Below are positions 19,824-30,793 of a stretch of 42,475 bases of DNA, piece by piece (the stretch's first letter is position 1; every line of letters starts with the position of its first letter). Under the pieces are notes generated by a model. That model worked only from the letters and a program-made list of their open reading frames with translations, ran no database searches and was not told the origin of the DNA. The stretch is taken from the NCBI GenBank assembly GCA_903772945.1, contig CAICTM010000930.1, positions 1 through 42,475 of the forward strand. The letters are read 5' to 3'. Made by a program: the position numbers and the translations under genes. Origin of the DNA: Seminavis robusta. Taxonomy: Eukaryota; Bacillariophyta; Bacillariophyceae; Naviculales; Naviculaceae.

Positions 19824-20928
19824 AAAAGGAAAAAGCACCATTGTCACTTTCATCCCACGCATTCCATCAACCGCTGGATTATTGAGAACTGGCAGCCTTC
19901 ATCTGGGAAGCCAGTGGCTAGCTGGAGCCTTCCTCTCGTTAAAATGGCAAGGAACATAACAGATGCGGGGCCCACTATATCACAGGTAAAGCAAGCTTAC
20001 ATTGAGAAACACACTGTACTTTTAGGATTGCCAGCCACCCCACAAAGTTGAGTAGGTAGAGGCTGCCCGGCTAAACTTCAAGAGCTTCCATAACCAATGA
20101 CTTTAATCAGCAAAACAAACCAAACAGAGTCGTCATGAACTTGTGCTCGTATTGTCCCATTTGACATCATTTTCACGCAACCACATTAGAGCACTGCAAT
20201 GTCAGGTCCACAGTTAGTTCGTCGCACAAAAATGAGGGTTAGCAGTTCAAGGGGTCAGCCAAATACTAGCTAGCCTACCGGTTCTAGTAGTGGCCTTTTC
20301 CTTTCCTCATCTCTCTCCTCGTCATCCTCTTCTGAGCACCCCTTCCTTCCGTTCCCAAAAAAGGCAATGACAATTTCTGTTGTGGAGATTCCGGCATCCC
20401 CAAACTCATCAGCGAGGAGCCCAAAATGACCGTTTAAGTTGGTTGAGCATTGGGAGGAGCTGTCGAGTTACTGTCGACTCTTGGTTTCATTGGATAGAAG
20501 TCCGGCCCCGTTACTTATCTATTGCGTTCCTATCTAGGATAGCGAGATGCCCTCGAAGGAATATGGCGTATGGCCTACAACCTTCTTGCACACATAAAAA
20601 AAGCAACTGAAGCGAATATCATGGTGTATTAGACGAGCAATCTGCTATACACCGCAGCTAATGCGTGATAGCCAGCCACCTTGGACTCGCGGTGTCGTGG
20701 CTGGTTCGAATCAATAATTGTGCTGACTCGTAATGGTTTTGATAAGCGGCCTGCTTTTTGATACAGGCTTTCGTTCATCCAACAATATTGATGCTTCAGA
20801 CGCTCATTCCCAAAGACCAGAATTCAATCCGTACCGTGTGGATGAATCTTTCCAGTTTCTACGATTGATCATGACTGGTCAACCAAATCCTTTCCTTCTG
20901 TGCCGGTGTGCGACGACCAGAAGCCCAA
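19824..20928. other. intergenic region with interleaved inverted repeats
   Basis: No gene is supported. It holds the interleaved stems described at 20649-20704 and one CTAGCTAG (20266-20273). Confidence 0.5.
20649..20704. other. interleaved inverted repeats (pseudoknot-like)
   Basis: ACACCGC (20649-20655) can pair with GCGGTGT (20689-20695), and CCAGCCAC (20672-20679) with GTGGCTGG (20697-20704). The order A, B, A', B' is that of an H-type pseudoknot if transcribed. Confidence 0.4.
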
Positions 20929-23900
20929 TCAAACACTGTAAGAAGACTGCAAAGAATCCAAACCAGGCAAAGAACGGACACTATCATGATCATCTTCGCC
21001 GTCCATGGTTGATTGGGGTGCGCTCTTTGGAGCGGTGTGGGCTTCGGTCTGGAGCTGTTGTTGGAAGAATGCAGTACATTTGGCTGCCTGAATCCAGAAC
21101 AATCGTGTCAAATTGTCAACGAGGTAAGTTGGATTCGATGGACCCATGACATCGGTGAACACCAAAAAGACGACAAAGGAGCCAATGGTTGCCTGGATGA
21201 TGGTAAAGAAGAGAACCATAGCAAACAGCCGCCAAAAATAGATCACTGTGAACAACATGATAGCTGCACCCGCAAGCGTTGTGAATCCAGCAGCCAAAAT
21301 GGATGGTCCCAAGTGAATCAAGGCATGTTTGGTTCGAGTGTGTCGATCCGTGTCGCCTGGTAGTTCGCAGTAGGCATGGCTGAAATGAAGGACAAAATCA
21401 GCACTCAAACCGATCAGAATTGTGAAGCAAACACTCTCCCTACAAACAGAAGAGAGGGTATAAAAGTTGATAAGAACCTTGTCTTGTGGTGGCGCACGTG
21501 GAGGATTCCATTGACAATCGAAAACTTACAGAAAGCCAAGAGTCCATTGTGCAGCACTCATTACAGCGGCCACCGAAAGCAACACAAACGCCACACTGAT
21601 GGCAGAGAACACGGTCAAACTCAGCGATTTGGAAGAAATCAAGATCACCAACGCAGACACAAGAATGGCAATTGCTCCTGATCCTAGCGCAGTTTGATAA
21701 ACTGCCGCATTGGTATCCCAAGCCAGGTAGTCCAGAGCAGTGGAGAAAGGGCTTCCCACCCCATCTGGTGCGTTCTCACTATCCTGTTCCATCCAGTCTT
21801 CGACCAGCCTCCACTCTTCTCCAAGAAGCTTGTTTGGGCTGTCGAACCGAACCCGACTCTTGTAGCCGAAGAAGATAACCTTGACAATGCCATCCCAAGC
21901 CAAAATGGTTCTTTCCCTCTCTTGCTGTGCCCACCCTGAAAGACACGGATGGAAAACATCTTCTTCCAGGGGCATTGCTGCGGATCCATTGCAATGCTCC
22001 GTGTACGTCTCGTTCTGATAATCCAATGGAAGGCTGGATTGCTCTTGTAACCATCCATCGAATTCATTGATAGCGCAATCAATATAACCACCATGGGGGC
22101 TGGCAAACTCTTGCGAAAAGAAAATGGCACAATAGTCCCTCATGTAAACTTGAGCTGCCTTGGGAGAGGGATCAAAGCTGTCGTCCAGGACCAGTTGTGA
22201 CCATTCGTATGGGTCCAGGTGGTTCCCCGTGTCCGCTGGAATGACACCAAATATGACGGCTGCTCCACCTCCAGCCGACGACATTAACGTATCAAAGAGC
22301 AGCTCGGGCCGCCACACTCTTGCCTTCTCGTGTTCCACCGAATCAATGAGAATTTGGATCGAGCCAGTGGATTCTGGGGGCTTTAGTGTCGTGGCAAAGT
22401 AGGCACAAACACCCAGGCCCACAATCGAAACGCCCAGAATAGCATAGTTCCACCGATGGAGACAGTTGTAGTACGAAGTTAGGAGGCGCCGAATCAAGGA
22501 ATTGTTCAGTGGCGTCTCCACACTTGCTGAGTTGTTGTCGTTGGCCTTTGCAGCTTCCTTGGCCAGCTGTACTTGATCCTCCTCTTCCATCTTTTCTTCC
22601 TCCCCTTCCATGTAGTCCTCTTCGACGGCTCTTCTGTTGTTGTTGTTTGGTTCTTCGTCGTCGTTTCCACTAGTGGCAACTTTGGAGCATCGAATATCCA
22701 TGCAGTAGTTTCGCTGTGACCGATAGCTATCATAGATGCAGAGACAAGGAAACATGACCAGGCAGTCCAAGATGTAGTCCACCTGAAGAGCGGCAGAGGA
22801 AGATTCATACGGAGCGAATAGGTTAGTTAGTCGGCTGGTGCTTGCAGCCTCTCAAGACACATGCAACATGACTGACTTACCGCAATGAGCAGACCACAGA
22901 ATATACCAAAGAGCTTGACTGGAAGTACCGGGCAAATGCCAGTACCGAAAAAGGCAATGGCGGTAGTGGTCGTCGTCAGCACCATGGCTCGTCCCGCTCC
23001 CGGAAGTGCTTTGGCGGCGACATCTTCTGTGGACGCATGAGGATGATCAATTCGTTCATTCTTCCACTTGTCCACTGCTACAAAGACATGATCTGCTCCC
23101 AGTGCAAATGCCACAAAGACTCCCACCAAGTTGAGAAAGGGGAAAAAGGTAATGCCTCCGGCAAAGCGATAGATCGTGTACGCCAATGGGAAACTGAGAC
23201 TGATTTGAAAAATTCCGATAAAAGTCAAAAAGGGCGATCGCGTGTGGAACATCATGGCGGCCGTAGTAATGACAGCCGACGCACACATGAGAGTCATGTC
23301 ATACGGGATCGCGTCCAGAGAATAAAACTCGACAAACATTTGATGTTGGTTGTCATATGCCACTTCCATTTTGCTCGTGTCGTTGCCTCTTCCAAACTCG
23401 TCCAACACGGCATACAGTTTCTTGGCATTGGCTTTTTTGTTCTTGGACATGAAAACAGAGCTCGTGGTGGTGACGCGTCCCGTTTGATCAAACCACTTGT
23501 CGACCATGGCGGGAGAGAACATGGTCGGACAGGGACCCCGGTCTTGTACATTGAAAAAGTCGGTGACACCTCGCAAGTGTCGAACGCATTGTTGAAACTC
23601 GTGCACCGTTTCGGCTTGATGGGGCGCCCATGCTTGTGCCAATTCCGGACAAGTCATGGCCATTCCATTCCGTACCGTGAATCGGGCGTACAGCACCAAG
23701 CTCATGGGCGGCAAGCATTGTCCATTGTTACATCCAAAGCAGAGTCCTTCGCGGTGCAGAATGGCTTGGGTCTGTTCTTCGGCCTCGCAAATGGTTTGCA
23801 AGAGGGCCGGATCCAACGCCGACGCGGCGGGGTCGGTCACTTTCCAGACTGGCCACAGACGACTTTTCAAGTAGAAATTGGGTTCCGCGTAAAAGCCAAC

Positions 23901-24794
23901 GTCACACTGCGACCAGAGCTCTGTCAAACTGGTCGGTGATACACTACTTGTCTCGACTTGTTTGTCTTGTTCCTCCTCCACTTGACTACTACTACTATTC
24001 TCGTCAGTACTAGTGCTGTTGTTGCTCTGTTCCTCCACTGCAGCTACTACTTCTTCTTCTTTGAAGTTGTCGTTGGGACATTTCCCATCGGGCACTTCCC
24101 AACCACACTGAATGTTGGTCGTCAGATCCTCCCACACATCTTGATTCTTGCGTTTGGACAATGCCACGCGATTCCGGTTGACGAGTCGGTATTGTGTGTC
24201 TCGTTTCGACACGAGTGTGCCGCGACTGGGCCATCCCATGGCTTCAAAGGAAACGGAAAAATTACCAAAGTACATGCCCAAACCGGAAATGACAACGGCC
24301 ACCACTAGTGCCGTCCATAGATGTGTTTGCGGCCATCGAGCGACACGACGTGCGGTGCGTTCCAGCAGAGTATACTGGGGTTGCTGTGGAGTAGTAGTGT
24401 TGTCCATCCTGGATGGTTCGCAATTACTATTAGTAGAAGAAGAAGAACAAGTCTGTGTGGTGGTGAGCGCCACTACTGCTTGGCTCCGCTCCTCGGGCGT
24501 GACAGGCACGGGCGATTCCTCCGGTATCATCGTCGTGTGTTGTTTGTGGTGGCTGCTCTGATGTGATTTGCTGTTGTGAGATTGTTTTGGTGACAGAATG
24601 GCGACTTCAGGCAACCGAGGCAAGTTACCAGGTTGTCCTTCTTGTGGCCTCTTGGAAAGAAAGCAACAGAGCAAGCAACCTTGTGTGGCTCCTTGCTCCT
24701 TCAATGGTTGATTGGGATTGGGCATTGAAGGTTGCGGTTCCCCTCGCGTCTTTGCCTTATTCGGCCACGGGTCAGATGATTTAACGAAAGTCAT
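20929..24794 (-). CDS. Patched/Dispatched-like RND membrane protein with sterol-sensing domain
   Basis: Three exons (24794-22881, 22782-21530, 21439-20929; GT-AG introns of 98 and 90 bases) join in frame to a 1225-residue protein. The plan is that of RND proteins: helix 1 (about 158-177), a large lumenal domain with many Cys, then a five-helix sterol-sensing block containing GVFVAFALGADHVFVAVD. Helix 7, a second lumenal domain and a final five-helix block follow, with GLSADFVLHFSHAYCE and LGPSILAAGFTTLAG. The acidic residues inside these helices (GADH, SADF) are where the family places proton-relay Asp residues. The role is probably proton- or sodium-driven movement of a lipid or sterol. The N-terminal 150 residues are disordered; a later Met (about residue 89) could be the start. 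It is close to Dispatched, Patched and NPC1; I cannot say which. Confidence 0.9.
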
Positions 24795-25041
24795 TCAAAA
24801 GCCAGGACCGGTACTGCACCATTTTACGAGCTTAGGTGATCCGGCACAAGTCATGGATCAGCTGGACATTTCTAGGTCGTGGTACAACTTTATTAGGGTG
24901 AGAGTTCTGGAACAGAAACAAATCGAGCGAAACAAAAATCCACGCGAAAGCCAAGATCCACCACCCATGGCATCAGCACCGACCGCCACAAACAGGCGAA
25001 CCCTTCCACTTTGGCGGCATCTATCTATCAACTTACTTGTC
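24795..25041. other. short divergent spacer
   Basis: Spacer between the RND gene (-) and the third ankyrin-like gene (+). Nothing further is seen. Confidence 0.5.
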
Positions 25042-25634
25042 ATGTCTTTTGCTCCCTCTCAACCCGCTGCCAAAAAGCAGAAATTATCCCTTCCTCCGGC
25101 TAACATCTTGCTAGATCGAAAGGATGTTTGGATTGGCCAGATCCTTCCTTTGTGGGCATGGGTCATTATGCCTTTGTTGGAGGTGTCAACAAACGACTTA
25201 ACCAGCTTTACAAGGAATATGGCCCTACAGTCAAGGATCCTCCCTCTGTTATTGAAAACGTAGAGAATGAATGCCCATGGGATGAACGCACATGCTCAGC
25301 TGCGGCTGAAGAAGGAAATTTGGAATTGCTGAAATGGGCTCGCGCGCAGGGATGCCCTTGGAATGATACTACTTGCAAATCTGCTGCGGGACATGGTCGC
25401 TTAGAACTTCTGAAATGGGCTCGAGAGAATGGATGCCCTTGGGATGAAGACACATGCTTAGAGGCAGCGGTGAACTGTCAATGGGAAATCCTGAAATGGG
25501 CCCGTGCGCAGGGATGCCCATGGGATAGAGCGGAAATTGAAGATTTGACGTATGCCTTTGAGGAGATTCGGCAGATCGCTCGTGAGAATGGCGAGGAGTC
25601 AGAGGACGACGAGGGCATTTATTTTAAATTGTGA
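25042..25634 (+). pseudogene. ankyrin-like repeat gene with frameshift and internal deletion
   Basis: The frame starting at the ATG at 25042 encodes the family N-terminus (AKKQKLSLPPANILLDRKDV, then WIGQILPL), as in the gene at 36685. At 25149-25151 the T run is one base shorter than the paralogs need, so the rest of the F-box-like module (FVGMGHYAFVGG and VNKRLNQLYKEYG) lies in the next frame, open from 25128 to 25634. Compared with the other members, about 80 residues between KDPPSV and ENECPWDE are missing. Only about four repeat units remain, the last one irregular (PWDRAEIEDL). The end is EESEDDEGIYFKL. Two independent defects make a pseudogene likely. An assembly error could explain the frameshift but not the deletion. 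Confidence 0.75.
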
Positions 25635-25915
25635 GGCTCATGAGAATGCCGACCAATGTCGTGTGCTGGGTTTGCTCTGCGATCTTGGCATGAAATTCAC
25701 AAAAATGTCATTTAAGATTGTTCGAAGGTGGTTGCGCGATGAGAAGAGATGCGACTGGGACAAGTGAACATTGCCAATGTTGTCGAAGCTCTTCGAATAG
25801 TACAGTGTTCGAAACTATCCTATCGCCGGACACTTTATGTTTTCTACATACATGCATACATGGCTGTCTGCGCTTATCCAAAAGCTAAAATGTGTAGACA
25901 ATGTTTATATTTTCT

Positions 25916-27883
25916 CTAAGCAGGTCCCAGAACGGTGTCGTTTCCAAACTGGAACACGGGGCGTCGATAATCCCGCTCCCATTGGGGGTCGATGGAAGGC
26001 ACAATGTCATTGTCGTGACACTCCGCACCACCGTCCACGCAACAAATCGTACAACAGTCACAGTTGACTTCTCCGCAGTCGGCCGCCAATGGTAATCGAT
26101 CCGTTGCATTGACGGAAAACTGGGGTAGACTGCACAAACTCAAACTCATGGATCCCGATACCGAGTTGTTGTCCACAAAGAACAGAGACAGCGAGGGAAG
26201 GGTTCCCAACGACGACGGAACGGGTCCCGTCAACAGATTGTTGTTCAAGAGCAGCGCGTAGAGATCTTCGGTTTGATTTCCCAAAAACTGCGGAATGTTT
26301 CCTCGCAAGGCGTTATTATCCAAATCCAACAAGATCAGGTTTGGTAGGTCCGTCGCCACGAAAGAAGGAAGGACCCCCGTTCGCTGTGTGCTTTTCAGGG
26401 ACAGTTCTCTCAAGTTGGACAGGGCACCGTAGGTTTGCGGGATGATCCCCGAGTCAAAGTTGTTTTCCGCCAAGAAAAGATACGTCAATTGAGGTGGGAG
26501 GTTCGTGGGTAAGGGTCCAGTGAGTTTGTTCTGAGAAAGGTCTAGATGCGAGAGTGATTGGAGGTTGGCAATGCCGACCGGCACCGGTCCTTCCAACTGG
26601 CATTGATGGAGCGCCAGAAACTTGAGTTTGCCGTTGATGGGAAATGTCTCTGGGAGTCGCTGGAATTGGTTGCCATGTAGATCGAGCGTTTCCAGATTCG
26701 ACAAGCCAAACAAATGAGAAGGAACATCTCCATCCAGTCGATTGTCCGAGAGATCCAGAATCCGAAGCACTTGGGCGTCCACCATAAAGTCGGCAGACAG
26801 TGTCCCCGTGAATCGGTTGTCCTCGAGAAAGACATGGGTCAAGTTGACAAATGGAGTTAAAAATTGGATATTCCCCGTCAGCTGGTTGTCGTCCACGGCC
26901 AGAATGCGCAAGGTTCCAGCACTTTGAATGAGTTGTGCGGGCAGCGGACCCGTCAAGTTTTGATTGTTGGAGACAGTAATGCCCCGGAAAAGTCCATTCT
27001 GGCCCAGCTTGGGAGGAAGAGGACCATTCAAGCGATTGTCGTTGAGGAACAACGTGGATAGAAGAGGTAATTCTTGTAGGGAGTGCGGAATGGTTCCCGT
27101 GAGACGATTCTGTTCCAGATCAATTCCCTTCAAGGACCAGAGGAGGCCCAACTCGGGTACGATGGGCCCTTTCAATCCATTGAAATCCAATTTGAGGGAG
27201 ACTGGGAGGCCGTCATCGTCACACCGAACGCCCAGAATATCCCCCAGAAAGTTTCGGGATTGCCATTCGCACGGTTGAGTCGATGTGAGAAAACCAACCT
27301 TGGAGACCCATGGATTGGTGGCGTAGTACAGACACGCTAGAGCGTATTGAACCGTGACATTGTAGGCTGGGTTGTTCACCAGGACTTGATAGTCCGTCGT
27401 TGGAATTGTGGTATTCATACTTTTCAACCAAGCGAGGGCTTTGCTCTGGTAGCTCAAATTGCTAGTACTACTACTGATACTCAACAATGAGAAGTCCTCC
27501 CTCTTGGCAATTTCTTGATGGACGAGCCAGTCTGCAAGACTATCGATCGGTGCAGGGGTTGGTTCTGATGTGGTGGTAGCAGTAGGAGTGGTAACATTCT
27601 CGTTCGTACTGGTAGAGTTGCTGGAAGAGCTGCTGGCAGTGCTGCTGGTAGAGCCGCTGGTAGAGCTGCTGGTAGAAGCTTCGCTGGTGGTACCTTTGCG
27701 AAGGACACCTAAAGAGATTCCGCCAACAATGGCGGCCATCAAAATCACGATTCCAACTACGGCAGCCACGCGATGACGGCTGCAAAACGGACGCTTCTTC
27801 CTTCCATCAGGCGGAGCGGGCGGGAGAGAGTGGGCATCCCCCAAGGAGGATTCCACATCCATCATAGTTTCATCTTTCATCAT
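25916..27883 (-). CDS. type II membrane protein with extracellular leucine-rich repeats
   Basis: This is a 655-residue single-exon protein. A short cytosolic N-terminus with basic residues (GRKKRPFCSRHR) precedes one membrane helix at about 39-61 (VAAVVGIVILMAAIVGG). A Ser/Thr-rich, probably glycosylated stalk follows (68-115). After a conserved pre-LRR domain containing ACLYYATN and QPCEWQ comes a run of plant-type LRRs (about 220-570), with units such as LDLSDNRLDGDVP and LLLNNNLLTGPVPSSLG. The C-terminus is Cys-rich (VNCDCCTICC). This arrangement is common in diatoms, where automated annotation often calls it a receptor kinase, but no kinase domain is present. The role is likely recognition or adhesion at the cell surface. 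The ATG pair at 27883 is the natural start. Confidence 0.88.
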   Translation of the reverse strand: MMKDETMMDVESSLGDAHSLPPAPPDGRKKRPFCSRHRVAAVVGIVILMAAIVGGISLGVLRKGTTSEASTSSSTSGSTSSTASSSSSNSTSTNENVTTPTATTTSEPTPAPIDSLADWLVHQEIAKREDFSLLSISSSTSNLSYQSKALAWLKSMNTTIPTTDYQVLVNNPAYNVTVQYALACLYYATNPWVSKVGFLTSTQPCEWQSRNFLGDILGVRCDDDGLPVSLKLDFNGLKGPIVPELGLLWSLKGIDLEQNRLTGTIPHSLQELPLLSTLFLNDNRLNGPLPPKLGQNGLFRGITVSNNQNLTGPLPAQLIQSAGTLRILAVDDNQLTGNIQFLTPFVNLTHVFLEDNRFTGTLSADFMVDAQVLRILDLSDNRLDGDVPSHLFGLSNLETLDLHGNQFQRLPETFPINGKLKFLALHQCQLEGPVPVGIANLQSLSHLDLSQNKLTGPLPTNLPPQLTYLFLAENNFDSGIIPQTYGALSNLRELSLKSTQRTGVLPSFVATDLPNLILLDLDNNALRGNIPQFLGNQTEDLYALLLNNNLLTGPVPSSLGTLPSLSLFFVDNNSVSGSMSLSLCSLPQFSVNATDRLPLAADCGEVNCDCCTICCVDGGAECHDNDIVPSIDPQWERDYRRPVFQFGNDTVLGPA

Positions 27884-28459
27884 CTTGTCAGGATGTTCTC
27901 AGGGTATTAATTAATTTTGCTTGGGTATATTCTGTATTTGTGAGAGCTGCTGAAAGAACAGTAGATGGCGCATTTCGCAAGATCGACAGACAGCAAGAGG
28001 CTACACGAGAGCTGATGTCAGATCGATGTGGTGGGTACTTGTGGTGCTTGTAAACTTGGAACCTTACCTCGTCCTCTCTTTAGCAGAGACAACAGAAATT
28101 TCCGTTCAGCATTGGGAGTGAAAGTTTTGGTCGCGGGGATGATTATTTGAAGAAAGTGAGAACTTTCATAGTATCCAAGACTCAAAAGATATCAGTCACA
28201 TAAGGACAGGGTTACAACTTAATCTTTTCCACGATGCGTGGCCACGCGCGTATTCGGATAAAGGACGGACGAAGAACGAACTGATCACTGCCAGATGCTG
28301 CCGTTCCCAGTCTCTGGCAAAGTTTTTGTTCGAGGAAGCTCACAATTCAACCCACGGGCTAGCTAGAACCTGGCGTTCAACTCATCGAACAGATCCCAGC
28401 AAATAGCTAGCTGGCTACCATACTAGTAGATAGACGACAACACAGTTAGTTAGTTGACA
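27884..28459. other. divergent intergenic region
   Basis: Shared upstream region of the LRR gene (-) and the SGNH-like gene (+). It has one CTAGCTAG (28359-28366) and no coding signal. Confidence 0.5.
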
Positions 28460-30298
28460 ATGACATCTGAAACAGATCCAAATGCCAAGGCAAGACGGCC
28501 GATACACCAGAGGCCAAACGAATGGTGTCAGCTTCTGTTGGTCCTGGTCTTGTTCATCTTGATCAATCTTACGACAGATCTCATTTCGATGGAGCACAGC
28601 CATGCTCTGATCAAAAATATGTCCGGCATGATCCGAGGGAGCACAGGGAGCCAGTTGAAAAATAACTTTCAAGAGAGAAAAATGTTCGCGCAGCAGGCAT
28701 TGGATCTAATGGAACACGAGGCGGTGTTTGAAAGCACGCTCACCAACAGCAAGACCGTGCTGGAGAGAGGATTTCCCTTTCAATGGGACCCTTGCACTCT
28801 TCTGAGCATCTTTCGACAAAATGACGAGCACGGAACCCCATCAGATCCACTCAAGATTGTGTTTCTAGGAGAAACTGCCACGGCCCGGGCAGCGGACTCG
28901 TGTACACCGAAAGGAAGTGATGATCCACTGGAGGGACGCTTTACGAACATCCTGAAACGCTCCCTGGAAAATGATTCCGACATGCTTGTGGAAGATCACC
29001 AAGACATCAAGATTGACTTTGAGGTGTCCAACTTAGCACAAGGGGGAGTTGGAAGCGTGTATAGCGCCATGACGTTGGATTCCAAGGTCGATCCCGCAAA
29101 TGTGGATGTTCTGGTTTATGAGTTCTTCATCAACGACAATTGGAACGCTGACCACGCCGATGTGATCAAGCTTGAAATGTGGCTGATTCGAGTCAAGGCA
29201 TTCTTTGAGAGAAAGGGCCAAAAGGTGCCCCCCATCATGCTACTCTTCTTATGGGAAGAAAACATTGGCATGGAACACATGAAGAACAAAGTTTTGAAGC
29301 ACGGGTTGGACAAACCACTCTTTGGAGCTTGGAAGGCAATCGAGCGGTACAAGAAACAGGGCTGGAACATTCAGGCTCTTAGCGTAGGGTCCACATTCGA
29401 AAAGATGTTTGCCATCGCCAGCAATCCTGGACTCATTGTGGACGATCAACACCACCCAAATTGTTTCAGGTACGACGATGCAACTTCACAAGGGATTGTT
29501 GTGCGCTTTGTTTTGATTCTCGCAGTACTTCTTACTCTCTTTTGCACTTCCCCCTTGCACCTTCCTCATTCGTTAATCAGCGTCCATCATATAGCTGACA
29601 TGATCAGACATGCAATCTACACGGACATGGCGACTTGCAAAGAACTCCCACTTCGAGATGCCCGCCAACCGATTGTGGAACATCGTTCGGCATGGAGAGA
29701 CAATCTTCTTTCCGAGTTTGATGCCGAGCCCGACACGAAAAACATTTTAGACTTTTTACTTCGCGAAGATATTAAAGTGGCATCGTTGACTCCTTGGCAG
29801 CCACCGATCGTTGGTTCTACCGACCTTTCCATTGGAAACGTGGAGGAACTAAAGGGATACCAAATCGCGCAAACCTCTCCGCAGGTGGATGAACCCTTTC
29901 CTTCTAGGGAAGATCGTCGACGAGGCTTTCCAATTCCAGCGTGTTCCACTCACCAAGGAGGTGTCACCTTTGTGCTCAAGGAACCCAACCTGGAGTGGCT
30001 GGGCGTCAACCTTCATCCCATTGGCGAAGGCGTTGACATCGAGGCAGTTGAGTGGACAGTGAATGGACATACCATGGGACTCGTCACGAGAAAGCTCTTG
30101 CCCATGAAGTTTGTGACCAACTGGATTCGAGTTTCAGAGAGCTTGCCTACTCGAACCAAGGAATACAAAGTGAAATTCTGCAACACAGACCCAGAGGGAG
30201 GTACCATTCAACTACAACACTTAGTTGGTATCATGAGACCAGCTCTTACGGAACGGGAAAGTGATCTTCTTGAGCTTCTCAACCATGGCAATAACTGA
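28460..30298 (+). CDS. SGNH/GDSL-like membrane-anchored protein
   Basis: One intron at 29470-29580 (111 bases, GTACGA...TCAG) splits the gene; the spliced protein has about 575 residues. One membrane helix (about 24-38, LLLVLVLFILINL) follows a short cytosolic tail, giving a type II protein. The lumenal part has the outline of an SGNH-fold: block I-like VFLGETATAR (134-143), block II-like NLAQGGVGS (191-199), block III-like EFFINDNW with the Asn (221-228) and block V-like DDQHHPN (328-334). The canonical GDS serine is replaced by Glu-Thr, so hydrolase activity is doubtful. The C-terminal 240 residues look beta-rich. I use the ATG at 28460. The intron length is a multiple of three and it has no stop, so it can be read through. 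Confidence 0.72.
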   Translation: MTSETDPNAKARRPIHQRPNEWCQLLLVLVLFILINLTTDLISMEHSHALIKNMSGMIRGSTGSQLKNNFQERKMFAQQALDLMEHEAVFESTLTNSKTVLERGFPFQWDPCTLLSIFRQNDEHGTPSDPLKIVFLGETATARAADSCTPKGSDDPLEGRFTNILKRSLENDSDMLVEDHQDIKIDFEVSNLAQGGVGSVYSAMTLDSKVDPANVDVLVYEFFINDNWNADHADVIKLEMWLIRVKAFFERKGQKVPPIMLLFLWEENIGMEHMKNKVLKHGLDKPLFGAWKAIERYKKQGWNIQALSVGSTFEKMFAIASNPGLIVDDQHHPNCFRYDDATSQGIVVRFVLILAVLLTLFCTSPLHLPHSLISVHHIADMIRHAIYTDMATCKELPLRDARQPIVEHRSAWRDNLLSEFDAEPDTKNILDFLLREDIKVASLTPWQPPIVGSTDLSIGNVEELKGYQIAQTSPQVDEPFPSREDRRRGFPIPACSTHQGGVTFVLKEPNLEWLGVNLHPIGEGVDIEAVEWTVNGHTMGLVTRKLLPMKFVTNWIRVSESLPTRTKEYKVKFCNTDPEGGTIQLQHLVGIMRPALTERESDLLELLNHGNN

Positions 30299-30793
30299 AC
30301 TTGCTTTGCATTGGAACGATCAATAGTAATAGCTACATATTCTTTATAACATCGATGCGTATATTGTCAACAGCGACAACACCAACTTTAGTAGTAGAAA
30401 CCGAGCCCACAGCTATTCCTTCTTTTGAATGAAGGGCGGGGGTCACCGGAGGGAGAGTACGCATACAGGGGCAGAGAGTGTGGTACTTCGCATTAAGGGA
30501 AGAGACACTAGCAGAAGGGAGGCGTTGACCTTATACAACAACCAACCACACCTGAAGCATACAAGCAGTCTGTAGATTGTCACGAACAAGCTAAGAGTAG
30601 AATGAATCCAAAAGACGTAACCAGCGTCCTGGAAAGGCATGCTGGGCTCTTTAAAACAGGAACGGACAACTCAAGCATTCAAGCGATTGCCAAGAGAGGA
30701 TTGTAGAGACAGACATTTGTTATGGATGATGATGAATACTAATTAGGACAAGTTTATTTATGAGGTTAGTAATGGCAGTCAGGGAGCAGATGA
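30299..30793. other. convergent intergenic region
   Basis: 3' flanks of the SGNH-like (+) and UBA/PUB (-) genes. Nothing else is recognised. Confidence 0.5.

Noticed and set aside
20671..20712. tRNA-like GGTTCGAATC box
   Set aside because: The bases around it do not form a T stem and no acceptor or anticodon arm can be drawn.
23037..23939. 300-codon plus-strand frame opposite the RND gene
   Set aside because: Antisense of a well-supported exon, with no domain or membrane pattern.
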